Shown piece after piece: positions 25,028-33,529 of a stretch of 33,529 bases of DNA. The stretch is taken from positions 1 to 33,529 of the forward strand of contig JAPONY010000018.1 of NCBI GenBank assembly GCA_026713705.1, in the 5' to 3' direction. The stretch comes from Gammaproteobacteria bacterium (GTDB lineage Bacteria > Pseudomonadota > Gammaproteobacteria > Poriferisulfidales > Poriferisulfidaceae). Position numbers and translations under genes: made by a program. The notes beneath the pieces are model-generated. The model saw only the letters and a list, made by a program, of their open reading frames with translations, was not told the DNA's origin and did not search any database. How positions within the stretch are numbered: position 1 is the first letter of the stretch; each line of letters opens with the position of its first letter.

Positions 25028-25761
25028 ACCTCCGGATTGCCTTGGCTCTTGCGCTGATGGTGGCAGGCTCCAGTTTGCCCGCGCAGGAAGAAGAAACCCA
25101 GATGCCGCTGTCGCGCGCGGCGGTGCGGCTGATGCTGGATCAGGCCGACGATGCGGCCCTGAAAGCACAGGCGCGTCACTTCCCGGAGCATTACGACGCC
25201 CTGATCTCGCAACTGGTCGAACTCAAGCGCCACGACGACCCGAAACAGGCCAGTTTGGCCCTAGCGCAGGCCTCGCACCGGAACTGGGCGCGCTACAACG
25301 AACTGGTGCGCCAAGGTGACCCGGTCGACTGGCGCACGCTGGTTATACAGCGTCGAGACCTGCTCGCTTTGATCGACCGGATCGACGGAGCCGAGCGGTG
25401 CCTTGCGTACGAATATCAGGGCGTGCAGGCACTTGCCGACGACGACAACCCCGCATACCGCGAGCCGGTCAGCGCTTACATCGAGTCATTTATCAACGCG
25501 GCGGCGCAGGCGCGTGGCGCGCCCCGGCAATGGCGGGAAACCCGGGCCGAGGACCTGAATCTGTTGTACGCCACGCTCGAGGCGCAGGACACCGACCCTG
25601 AGCTGATGAGCGCCTTGCGTCCCGGCGATACCGCGCACTCCCGGTTCTGCGAGGCCATGGTGGCAATCATGGACGCCGCACTGACGCTGGAAGGCGAGGC
25701 TGGCGCCTTGGTCTGGCGTTTCCTCGTGACCACGGGCGACGTGGTGGAGTCCGAGGACTAG
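25024..25761 (+). CDS. Exported protein of unknown function in the RND operon
   Basis: 245 residues that I do not recognise. The N-terminus ([21 protein letters not shown]) is a signal peptide, probably cleaved near Ala20; no lipobox is present. The mature part is mostly helical and acidic, with only two cysteines (one in RCLAYEYQG). It overlaps the permease stop (ATGA), so it is made with the pump and presumably works in the periplasm, perhaps as an accessory factor. It ends 25 bases from the convergent pyrophosphatase gene. Confidence 0.8.
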   Translation: MNLRIALALALMVAGSSLPAQEEETQMPLSRAAVRLMLDQADDAALKAQARHFPEHYDALISQLVELKRHDDPKQASLALAQASHRNWARYNELVRQGDPVDWRTLVIQRRDLLALIDRIDGAERCLAYEYQGVQALADDDNPAYREPVSAYIESFINAAAQARGAPRQWRETRAEDLNLLYATLEAQDTDPELMSALRPGDTAHSRFCEAMVAIMDAALTLEGEAGALVWRFLVTTGDVVESED

Positions 25762-25786
25762 GCCGCAATCCGCTTTTCGCGCGCCC

Positions 25787-27799
25787 TTACAGCAACGGCG
25801 CAATCACCAGGCTGACGATCGCCATGACGTTGATCAGGATGTTCATGGACGGCCCGGACGTGTCCTTGAACGGATCACCAACCGTATCGCCGACCACGCA
25901 AGCATGGTGCGACTCGGATCCCTTGCCGCCGTGATGACCTTTTTCGACATACTTCTTGGCGTTGTCCCAAGCCCCGCCTGCATTCGCCATCATCAACGCC
26001 AGCAACACGCAACCGAGCAGCGCGCCGCCAAGCATCCCGCCAAGTGCCTGCGGGCCTAATCCGAACCCGACCACCACCGGCGCGATGACGGCCAGCGCCC
26101 CGGGCGGGATCATCTTGACCAGCGCCGCCTTCGTCGCAATATCCACGCAACGGACCGTGTCCGGTTTTCCGGTGCCTTCCAGCAGGCCCGGAATCTCCTT
26201 GAACTGGCGGCGGATCTCCTTGATCATCTCGAACGCGGCGTCTCCCACCGCGGTCATGGTGAGCGCCGCGACAATGAACGGGAACGTCCCGCCAATGAAC
26301 AGGCCGACCAGCACCAGCGGATCGTTCAGCCGAAGTTCGACGGCCGCGCCTTGGCCGTGGGCGACTTCAGCCAGGAACGCCGTGATGATGGCAAGCGCCG
26401 CAAGCGCTGCGGCACCGATCGCGAACCCCTTCCCGATCGCGGCCGTCGTGTTGCCGACTTCGTCGAGCGTGTCGGTGATGTGGCGGGTTTCTTCGCCCAA
26501 TTCCGCCATTTCCGCGATGCCGCCCGCGTTGTCCGCCACGGGCCCGTAAGCATCGATCGCCATGGTCATGCCGACCGTGGCCAGCATCCCGACCGCGGCA
26601 ATCCCGACCCCGTAGAGGCCTGCTGCCATATGCGCGAAATAAATGATGGCGGCAATGGACAGTACCGGCACAGCCACCGACTGCATGCCGGTCGCGAGAC
26701 CCCGGATCATAACCGTGGCCGGGCCGGTCTCCGACGCAGCGGCGATCCGCCGCACCGGCGAACCCGCCGTGAAATATTCCGTCACTAGGCCGATGATGAT
26801 GCCGCCGACGGCACCGGCCAGCACTGCGGTCCAGATCCCGGAAGCCAGCCCGAACTGTCCGATGATGAAGTACGCCAGCACGATGAACAGCACGGCTGAA
26901 CCGAAAGTGCCCAAGCGCAAGGCGGCATCAGGCCGGCTTTGCACCCGGCTGCGGACCAGCAGGATGCCGATCATGGAGCACACGAGGCCCACCGACGCCA
27001 ACGCCAGCGGCAGGAACATCAGCACCTGCTGGGGACCCAAGTCCGCCAGCATCACCGCCGGCAGGGTGGAAGCCAAAGCAATGGTCGCGATAATCGATCC
27101 GCAGTACGACTCGAAGATGTCCGATCCCATGCCGGCGACATCGCCGACATTGTCGCCCACATTGTCCGCGATGACTCCCGGATTCCGGGGGTCGTCTTCC
27201 GGAATCCCCGCCTCGATCTTGCCGACCAGGTCCGCGCCCACATCCGCGCTCTTGGTGAAGATGCCTCCACCGACACGCGAGAACAAGGCCACGGAAGATG
27301 CACCCATGCCGAAGCCGTGGATGATATGGGCCGTCGCCGGATCCTGTCCGTAGATCAGGTAGAGCGAGCCCAGGCCCAGAAGGCCCACCGCGGCGATGGT
27401 CAGGCCCATGATCGAGCCGCCGTAGAAGGCCAGGGACAGCGCGGTCGGAGCACCGGCCATGTTGGCCGCCACAGCCGTCCGGACATTGGCGCGGGTCGCC
27501 GTATACATGCCGATGAGGCCGGCGAGCGACGAGCAGGCCGCGCCGGTCAGGAAGGCGGCCATGGTGTGGACGCCCAGATCGGACACGGCGATGGCGACCG
27601 CGACGACCGCGATGAACAGGTACATCACCAGATACTCGCGGCGCATGAACGCCATGGCTCCCTGTTGGATTTCCCGGGCGATCTCGGCTACCCGTCCGTG
27701 GCCTGCGGGATAGCGCAGGATGATGCGGTACAGAAGAAGGGCCGCCAATAGTCCGGCAACCCCCAGCACCAGCGGCATGTGATCAAGCGAAATGTTCAA
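25787..27799 (-). CDS. hppA: Membrane-bound ion-pumping pyrophosphatase, K+-dependent type
   Basis: 670 residues, polytopic. Substrate motifs DVGADLVGK (186-194) and DNVGDNVGD (212-220) are intact, with further conserved motifs in [16 protein letters not shown] and near the C-terminus. [10 protein letters not shown] (449-458) has Ala where K+-independent enzymes carry Lys, pointing to the K+-dependent group. SDIFESY (226-232) resembles Na+-pumping members, so H+ is not assured. The enzyme couples pyrophosphate hydrolysis to ion export. The TTG at 27799 is chosen because AGGAG lies 7 bases upstream; a TTG two codons earlier would sit too close to it. Confidence 0.95.
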   Translation of the reverse strand: MNISLDHMPLVLGVAGLLAALLLYRIILRYPAGHGRVAEIAREIQQGAMAFMRREYLVMYLFIAVVAVAIAVSDLGVHTMAAFLTGAACSSLAGLIGMYTATRANVRTAVAANMAGAPTALSLAFYGGSIMGLTIAAVGLLGLGSLYLIYGQDPATAHIIHGFGMGASSVALFSRVGGGIFTKSADVGADLVGKIEAGIPEDDPRNPGVIADNVGDNVGDVAGMGSDIFESYCGSIIATIALASTLPAVMLADLGPQQVLMFLPLALASVGLVCSMIGILLVRSRVQSRPDAALRLGTFGSAVLFIVLAYFIIGQFGLASGIWTAVLAGAVGGIIIGLVTEYFTAGSPVRRIAAASETGPATVMIRGLATGMQSVAVPVLSIAAIIYFAHMAAGLYGVGIAAVGMLATVGMTMAIDAYGPVADNAGGIAEMAELGEETRHITDTLDEVGNTTAAIGKGFAIGAAALAALAIITAFLAEVAHGQGAAVELRLNDPLVLVGLFIGGTFPFIVAALTMTAVGDAAFEMIKEIRRQFKEIPGLLEGTGKPDTVRCVDIATKAALVKMIPPGALAVIAPVVVGFGLGPQALGGMLGGALLGCVLLALMMANAGGAWDNAKKYVEKGHHGGKGSESHHACVVGDTVGDPFKDTSGPSMNILINVMAIVSLVIAPLL

Positions 27800-27832
27800 G
27801 GTCAAACTCCTTTGGGGGGGATTGGAGGCAGC

Positions 27833-28063
27833 TCAGCCGCCCGTGACAGGGGGGAAAAATGCGATTTCATCACCATCCTGGATCTTTGCGTCAAGCGCGG
27901 CATGCCGGGCGTTGACCGCCGCGAGTACCCTTGCGTCCGGCTCCTGTTCGACCAGAGCCTGCCAGACGTCCTGCACACTGCCCAGGTCGTCCGCATCGAT
28001 TTCGATGCTTTCAAGACCGACCCGGTCGCGGAGGCTGGCAAAAAATCGGACCGTAATGCTCAT
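27833..28063 (-). CDS. moaD: Molybdopterin synthase sulphur carrier subunit
   Basis: 76 residues with the ubiquitin-like MoaD fold: MSITVRFFASLRDRVG at the start, DGDEIAFFPPVTGG at the end. The terminal Gly-Gly is adenylated and thiocarboxylated before sulphur transfer by the MoaD-MoaE complex in molybdenum cofactor synthesis. No moaE or other moa gene is next to it: one side has hppA, the other the Type ISP gene. The latter may have interrupted a moa cluster. Confidence 0.9.
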   Translation of the reverse strand: MSITVRFFASLRDRVGLESIEIDADDLGSVQDVWQALVEQEPDARVLAAVNARHAALDAKIQDGDEIAFFPPVTGG

Positions 28064-28185
28064 AGGCAGGGAGATTGTCCCTGCATTTTACCGTCAGTCC
28101 TCTGCCCGAAATGGTTCTAGGTGTCTGCGCAGTCGTATTTGGCTGGGTGGACACGTGGATGCACACCTGATCCCCCGGCTCTCGT
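28064..28185. other. Gap between moaD and the Type ISP gene
   Basis: This 122-base segment holds no gene I can support. It carries the region where a moaD promoter would lie and the 3' border of the acquired restriction gene. I see no terminator with a T-run. Confidence 0.4.
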
Positions 28186-31100
28186 TCATTCGATAACCAA
28201 TTCAGGGAGAGCCCGCACGATCTTCATCGTCTCCAAGCTGACCGCAACGACTCGCAGGAACAGGTTGAGTGGATAACGTGGGTCGCCCACCGTCTCGATC
28301 GCGTAGCGGTTGGCATCGCTGACGATGCCGCTGGCCTTGTCGGTCTGGACACACTGGCGTTCCATGACCCATTGCAACGCAGGCTTGCCGTTCACGACAT
28401 AGTCCCACGCCCCCTCGGGGATGTCGCGAATGGTGACGTGCGCGTTGTAGATGACCGTCGATCGGTCTTTGTTCTTTCCTGACCCCGGGTGCCGCATTTT
28501 CGTGACCCGGTAGGCCGCCTCCAAGTTGGCCTCGATCTGTTTGGCATCAATTTCGAGGGTGAGGGCATGAGGTTCAACCGACTCATAGCCGACATGCAAC
28601 TCGCCGAGCCGTTTGCCCGCGTCACGAAAAGCACGATAGTCCTCTACCCGATTTATACAAGGAATTCGCGGTAGTTCTTTGGTGAGGTTTGCGGCGTACC
28701 GGCTACGGTAATCTTCGGAATGCAACAGACCGTAAATGTAATGGAAGATGTCTTCCTTAGTAATGGCTTCATCTGGATGGGCTGACTGAAAGCGCTCCAA
28801 GCCATAATCCGTAATGGCTTCACGACGACAATTGCTATTGTCGTCAGAACCCGTGAACAAAGAGTCTTCTGTTGGTGCAGTTTTCTCGTAGAGCCAGAAA
28901 GGAAAACACTGGCCCGTATCTACCGTATGTAGGTTTGGCAGTGCGTCCACCATCAAGACTGAAAAACCCGAGCGCCCCCCTTTCCCTGTGACCGCAATCG
29001 CGCGGTTAGGCAATTCACTATCGGGGAAGATTCTGGGCATTTGGTAGACCATTTCATTTAAACGTCGACTATAAAACTGCCACTGCTTGGTAAAAGGGCG
29101 GTAAACACAAGGTACGAACTGCCCGTCACTCAAGTTTAGGCTTTTTTGCTTCTGCAAATCTTGTTTAAGGGCTCTAGTCCAACTGATTTTCTTGGGATCA
29201 GTCGAAACAAAATCATCTACTTTCGGCAAAGTCGTTCGACTATTGCGGGCGTTATCCTCCACATCTATCCATCTCTCAAGTTCGGCATTGTAGAAATCGA
29301 TCGTCGCCCTGATATTTTCGGCCAGTGCTGATTTTGAGGGATTGATACACCAAGGATCCCGATTGGTGACCACACCTAGGGAATAGTTGCCAAACAAAAC
29401 CTGCCTGGTCTTGTTTTTCTTGTCGCCAATCTTCGGATATGCATCGAAGCCCGGATCACGATGATCCAACCAGTCCCCATGCTCATCAGGCATAATTTTG
29501 GTCCACCCGTCCACTTCCCCAATCCCACGGATACTTCCAAAATGTTCGATGATGCCGAGTTTTTGCTTCCGATCCAGATAATCGCCAATGTCGTGGAAGA
29601 AGATATGCCCCTGCTTCTCCGCATCCGGATTCTTGACGAAGACGGTGATGGCGACTCCTGTCATCGTTCCTTGGCCAAACACATTTTGGCCCTCACCCGC
29701 CAAACCACCGGACAACATGTTCTTGCGAATGTCACCTCGGAGGTGAAAGACATGAATGCTGGCGAACTCCTCCGCCAAACATTTGCGTAATCCATCGGCA
29801 AAGGAGCGTTCTATCCATGCACTGCCGGAAACATAAGCCATCACCCCGGCTTCACCCAAGCGGTCGCTACCCCAGCGGATCGCCCGAATGTAGCTGTCAT
29901 AGAGGTTCTGTAGCAGGCCCGCCTCAGAGCGTTCCGCATAAGTCGATCGGATCCGTTGATCGAGTCGTGAATATACAACGTTTTTCGCATTATCGTCTTC
30001 TTTTTTTTGGCCCGCCGAATACGGCGGATTGCCCATGATCACCCGAATGTCTGTTTCTTTCTGGCGCTCCCGTCGGTCGGTATTGTCTTTCATATAGAAA
30101 GACAGTTCATCGTCGCCTTCATGCAAGGCGAAAGTGTCAGTCAAACAAATTCCCTCGTATGGCAAATATTCATCCTTCTTAGCCTCCGCATGAAACACCG
30201 TCTCTATGTTGATCGCCGCAATGTAATAGGCAAGCAGGATAATGTCGTTAGCATGAATTTCCTCCCGGTATTTGCGCTCCAGATCCTCAGGAGCAATCAA
30301 ACCGGACTGTAGTAGGCGGGTGATGAAGGTGCCTGTCCCGACGAAAGGGTCGAGGATATGGACGCCCTCGGAGCCAAGTGATTGCTTGAACTCAGCCCGC
30401 AAGACTTCATCCACCGAGCGGATGATGAAGTCCACGATTTCGACTGGCGTATAGACGATCCCGAGCATTTGCGTAGCACGTGGAAACGCGGTTCGAAAAA
30501 ACTTGTCATAGAGCTCGACGATCAGTTTCTGCCGGGCTTGTGGGTCGGTGACGCCGGACGCCCGTCTGCGCACAGAGGAGTAAAACCCTTCCAACTGCTT
30601 CGCCTCGCGCTCGACCTGCGCCTCATCAATTACCGAGAGCACCTCCGTCATCGCGGCCGAAACAGGATTCTGCTCCACAAAGGCATGATTCTCGAACAAG
30701 GCGTCAAACACGGGTCGGGTAATCAAATGCTGTGCCAGCATCTCGATGGCATCAGACTCTGTCACCGATTCGTTGAGATCATCGCGAACCTCCAGAAGAA
30801 AATCCTGAAAGAACTTGCTGGCATCACTTTCCGGCTGCGAAACAAGATCGGTAATCCGAGTTACATGCCGTTCTGCAATCTCGGCCACATCCTTCGCCCA
30901 ATCTTCCCAGTATTCGCGAGTCCCACATTTCTCGACGATCTTTGCCATGACGGCCCGTGAAAAATCGTCGATGATCAGCGGCAATATTTCTACCTCGTCT
31001 ATCCGTCCTCTGGTGTCGTCCCCTCCCCCGGAACCGATTTCTGAACGCTGGCGACGAGGCGGACTCGGCAAGTCTTCCACCCTCGCTGTTATTTTCTCAA

Positions 31101-33084
31101 GCTCAGCATTATCAGCGGGCGATCTGCCATCCAGAATCGTGATGCGGTCGCTGACATCCTGACCCAAGCCACCCTGGTTGATCACGGCGTCTAGCCTTTC
31201 ATCATGGGCTCGAAGAGCGTTGAGTATTTGCCAAACGACACGGTATTTTCGGTTGTCGTTCAGCGCCTGATCTGCAGGGATTCCCGGTGGAATGCCTACC
31301 GGAAGGATGACATAACCCATCCGTTTGTCCGGCGCCTTGCGCATCACCCGGCCGACCGCCTGCACCACGTCGATCTGGCTGTTACGCGGATGGAGGAATA
31401 GGATCGCGTCTAGGGCCGGGACATCGACACCCTCAACTAGGCACCGGGCATTGCTCAGGATTCGGCAGACATTCTCTCCTGCATCTTCCTTGAGCCAATC
31501 GAGCCTTTGCCCTCGATCTCGGGCATTGTAGGTGCCGTCGACGTGCCGAACCTCGCAAGTAAAGTCGTTTCGGTCTTCGCCGTTGCCTTGTTTCTGGAAT
31601 TCTTCGACTACCTGCTCGAATTCGCTCCGGATCAATTTCGATTTTTTGATGCCCTGACAGAACGCCAAAGCACGACACATCGGTCCTGTGTCATCAGTGG
31701 CACCTTCTGTCAGCCCCGTCTTGGACAGGGCTTTCCAGCACCCCACAATTTTCGTTGCGTCATCGAGAACAAGTTCGCTGTCTTCGTCAGCCAAACGTTT
31801 CTGTACAGCCGCATTCACTTCACCTTCATCCATGACAAGAACGATCACGCGGTAATCCGTCAGAATATCTCTTTCGACTGCACGCGCGAATCCGTGGTGA
31901 AACAAAACTTCGCCGTACACATCCGGATCGTCCATGGAAGCCAGAACCGCCTTCACATCGCTTGCCTTTGACTTCGCATTCTCGCCATAGATGCGGGGGG
32001 TGGCCGTCATGTAGAGTCGCTTGCGTCCCCGAATAACCTCGTTGTCATGCACCTTCACAAAATTCGACTGATCCTCGCCCGCAAACGTCACGCCAGTCGT
32101 ACGATGGGCTTCGTCGCAGACAATCAAGTCGAAATCAGGAAGATCGTGGCGTTCCTGTGCGCTCGCAATGACCGAAATCGATTGATACGTCGCAAAAACG
32201 ACGCGCATTGCGTTGCTGTCCGAGCTAGCTTCTACCCGCGCCAGTGATTCCGGATCCGTCGTCGCCGGGAAAGCGAGATCCGTCACCTCAAGCTCTGCCA
32301 CATCATCCCGGGCCCGGCGACGCCTGCCCACCTGGGCATCCGAACATACAGCAAGGCTTGTGAGCGGCAGGACCGCATCGGCACACCATTCATGGACCGT
32401 CTGCGACATCAGCGCCAAGGACGGCACCAGAAACAACACCCGTCCGCCAGAACCCGCCAACTCCTCGGCAATCCGCAAGCCGGTCAGGGTCTTTCCGGTG
32501 CCACAGGCCATGATGAGCTTGCCCCGGTCAGCCTCGGCTAATCCTGCCTTTACTGCTTCCAACGCCTCGATCTGATCCCCGCGCAGTTTTTTCGGCTCCG
32601 GGCGCACAATCTCGCGGGTTGCCTCGAACCTCGACCAATCGACGAGGCTGTCCCGCAGGTCACGTACGCCGATACGTGTCGTGGGGATCACCTGATCCCG
32701 GAGCATCACCTCGGCCTTTTCGCTCCACGCCACTTCGGTGGTCTCAACGATCAGTCGCTCGGCGAATGCGTGCTTCGCCGATGCCGAAATGAAGCTGTCA
32801 ATGTCACCCTTGCTGATTCGCCGGTCAGGATCGAAGAATTTGCACTGAATGGCGGCAAGCTTTCCGTCATGCCGCGTTGCCACAAGATCGATCCCGGTGT
32901 CGCTGCGGTCCTGCTGTTGGCGGCGCGCCCAATCAGACCAGAGTTCGGCGCGCTTGAAGCGTTGCGTCTGCACCGGATCGGTAGTCAGCCATGCGGCGAC
33001 TAGCTTCTCGAATGCAGTTCCTTTGTCTCGCTCGCTGAGCGAGGCGGTCCGGTAGGTCTTAAGCAGACGATCTAGCGCTCTCAT
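28186..33084 (-). CDS. Type ISP-like single-chain restriction-modification enzyme
   Basis: 1,632 residues. Order: Mrr-like nuclease (about 15-110; GIDLVA with Asp66, then IQCKFF with Gln80 and Lys82), SF2 translocase (Walker A ACGTGKT 193-199, DEAH 324-327, MTATP 359-363, QAVGRVMR 575-582), a helical coupler (about 690-870), an N6-adenine methyltransferase (motif I LDPFVGTGT 911-919, motif IV NPPY 1019-1022), and a C-terminal target-recognition region. This is the layout and size of LlaGI/LlaBIII-type enzymes, which methylate one strand of an asymmetric site, translocate DNA and cleave upon collision. All key motifs look intact. The ATG at 33084 has AGGA 7 bases upstream. The gene is more AT-rich than moaD and hppA, suggesting transfer. 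No separate specificity or restriction gene is nearby, as expected. Confidence 0.92.
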   Translation of the reverse strand: MRALDRLLKTYRTASLSERDKGTAFEKLVAAWLTTDPVQTQRFKRAELWSDWARRQQQDRSDTGIDLVATRHDGKLAAIQCKFFDPDRRISKGDIDSFISASAKHAFAERLIVETTEVAWSEKAEVMLRDQVIPTTRIGVRDLRDSLVDWSRFEATREIVRPEPKKLRGDQIEALEAVKAGLAEADRGKLIMACGTGKTLTGLRIAEELAGSGGRVLFLVPSLALMSQTVHEWCADAVLPLTSLAVCSDAQVGRRRRARDDVAELEVTDLAFPATTDPESLARVEASSDSNAMRVVFATYQSISVIASAQERHDLPDFDLIVCDEAHRTTGVTFAGEDQSNFVKVHDNEVIRGRKRLYMTATPRIYGENAKSKASDVKAVLASMDDPDVYGEVLFHHGFARAVERDILTDYRVIVLVMDEGEVNAAVQKRLADEDSELVLDDATKIVGCWKALSKTGLTEGATDDTGPMCRALAFCQGIKKSKLIRSEFEQVVEEFQKQGNGEDRNDFTCEVRHVDGTYNARDRGQRLDWLKEDAGENVCRILSNARCLVEGVDVPALDAILFLHPRNSQIDVVQAVGRVMRKAPDKRMGYVILPVGIPPGIPADQALNDNRKYRVVWQILNALRAHDERLDAVINQGGLGQDVSDRITILDGRSPADNAELEKITARVEDLPSPPRRQRSEIGSGGGDDTRGRIDEVEILPLIIDDFSRAVMAKIVEKCGTREYWEDWAKDVAEIAERHVTRITDLVSQPESDASKFFQDFLLEVRDDLNESVTESDAIEMLAQHLITRPVFDALFENHAFVEQNPVSAAMTEVLSVIDEAQVEREAKQLEGFYSSVRRRASGVTDPQARQKLIVELYDKFFRTAFPRATQMLGIVYTPVEIVDFIIRSVDEVLRAEFKQSLGSEGVHILDPFVGTGTFITRLLQSGLIAPEDLERKYREEIHANDIILLAYYIAAINIETVFHAEAKKDEYLPYEGICLTDTFALHEGDDELSFYMKDNTDRRERQKETDIRVIMGNPPYSAGQKKEDDNAKNVVYSRLDQRIRSTYAERSEAGLLQNLYDSYIRAIRWGSDRLGEAGVMAYVSGSAWIERSFADGLRKCLAEEFASIHVFHLRGDIRKNMLSGGLAGEGQNVFGQGTMTGVAITVFVKNPDAEKQGHIFFHDIGDYLDRKQKLGIIEHFGSIRGIGEVDGWTKIMPDEHGDWLDHRDPGFDAYPKIGDKKNKTRQVLFGNYSLGVVTNRDPWCINPSKSALAENIRATIDFYNAELERWIDVEDNARNSRTTLPKVDDFVSTDPKKISWTRALKQDLQKQKSLNLSDGQFVPCVYRPFTKQWQFYSRRLNEMVYQMPRIFPDSELPNRAIAVTGKGGRSGFSVLMVDALPNLHTVDTGQCFPFWLYEKTAPTEDSLFTGSDDNSNCRREAITDYGLERFQSAHPDEAITKEDIFHYIYGLLHSEDYRSRYAANLTKELPRIPCINRVEDYRAFRDAGKRLGELHVGYESVEPHALTLEIDAKQIEANLEAAYRVTKMRHPGSGKNKDRSTVIYNAHVTIRDIPEGAWDYVVNGKPALQWVMERQCVQTDKASGIVSDANRYAIETVGDPRYPLNLFLRVVAVSLETMKIVRALPELVIE

Positions 33085-33529
33085 CGTGGGATCCTATCCC
33101 CTCCGGACAGAACATACGCGTCAAAAACAAACACGTGAGATTGCTCGGGGCAAACTAGGCACGAAATACTCGAGGGCGAATCTCTCCAGATTGCGGGAAC
33201 CAGCATTTCCGTCTTTCGCGGTTACAAGCAAGACGGCGCTCGCCATCATCCGTGTCTCTTCATGGCGTAGAAAGCGCCCAAACTACCATAGGACTGCCCA
33301 TGCAAGCAAGGTCGCGCGATTCATGCGCTTGTCTTCGCCCTTCGTTCTCGAGTTGTGTGGCGTACCAGCGAGCGCATTTAATCCAATACGGGGTGTACGT
33401 CAGATTTGTTAGATTTTCCTTCATCAGGCCGCCTTTAGGGGTCGCGATTTCGGTTTGAGCCCGGTAGATTGGGCATTTTCGTCTGATAATGAATCCTCTA
33501 TCAGATCGGTTGCCGGGCGGGCGCGGCGC
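33085..33529. other. Upstream flank of the Type ISP gene, no gene supported
   Basis: 445 bases without a convincing gene. Short open frames occur on both strands but their composition is unlike coding sequence and I recognise none. A TGATAAT at 33484-33490 could be a promoter element for a rightward gene beyond the window. The Type ISP promoter should lie near 33090-33150 but no clear hexamer pair is visible. Confidence 0.35.

Overview
The window reads as chromosomal DNA of a gammaproteobacterium. The evidence is the lptD-surA-pdxA-rsmA-apaG-apaH order, an lgt-thyA-folA cluster, an S20 gene and an LptD with the four-cysteine pattern. The housekeeping part is GC-rich. The restriction-modification pair near 4-6 kb, the small gene near 0.7-1 kb and the giant gene at 28-33 kb look clearly more AT-rich and are probably acquired. 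I saw no tRNA, rRNA, CRISPR array, transposase or integrase.

Layout. 0-1 kb: rpsT, possibly with an almost leaderless transcript, then a small acidic protein of unknown function. 1.07-3.86 kb (minus): a DUF255/YyaL-type thioredoxin-fold protein and a PlsC-type acyltransferase, coupled by a 4-base overlap. 4.0-5.9 kb (plus): a compact restriction-modification module, an SPPY-type DNA amino-methyltransferase overlapping an Eco29kI-like GIY-YIG endonuclease. 6.07-8.13 kb (plus): lgt-thyA-folA, each start overlapping the previous stop.

8.1-20.6 kb (minus, transcribed leftwards): lptD-surA-pdxA-(PNPOx-like)-rsmA ... apaG-apaH. The usually tight rsmA/apaG junction is opened by about 5.5 kb of accessory DNA: a PD-(D/E)XK-like/DUF4268 protein, an 1,099-residue RecB-like nuclease/RNase H-like/SF1 helicase fusion, and a HigB/HigA-type toxin-antitoxin pair. 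This island keeps two scars. A 49-bp near-copy of the rsmA 3' end lies between the two nuclease-like genes, and a decayed antitoxin 3' half lies between the helicase gene and the toxin. They suggest stepwise insertion at one hotspot, and this is the most interesting part of the window.

20.7-25.8 kb (plus): an RND efflux adaptor, an RND permease and an exported protein of unknown function in one coupled operon, divergent from lptD. 25.8-28.06 kb (minus): a K+-dependent-type membrane pyrophosphatase and moaD. 28.2-33.1 kb (minus): a single-chain Type ISP-like restriction-modification enzyme of 1,632 residues. The last 445 bases hold no gene I can support.

How the genes relate: lptD, surA, lgt and plsC serve envelope biogenesis; thyA and folA form the dTMP/folate cycle; pdxA makes PLP. 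Around them sit at least three and possibly four DNA-targeting systems plus one toxin-antitoxin module, a dense defence load for 33 kb.
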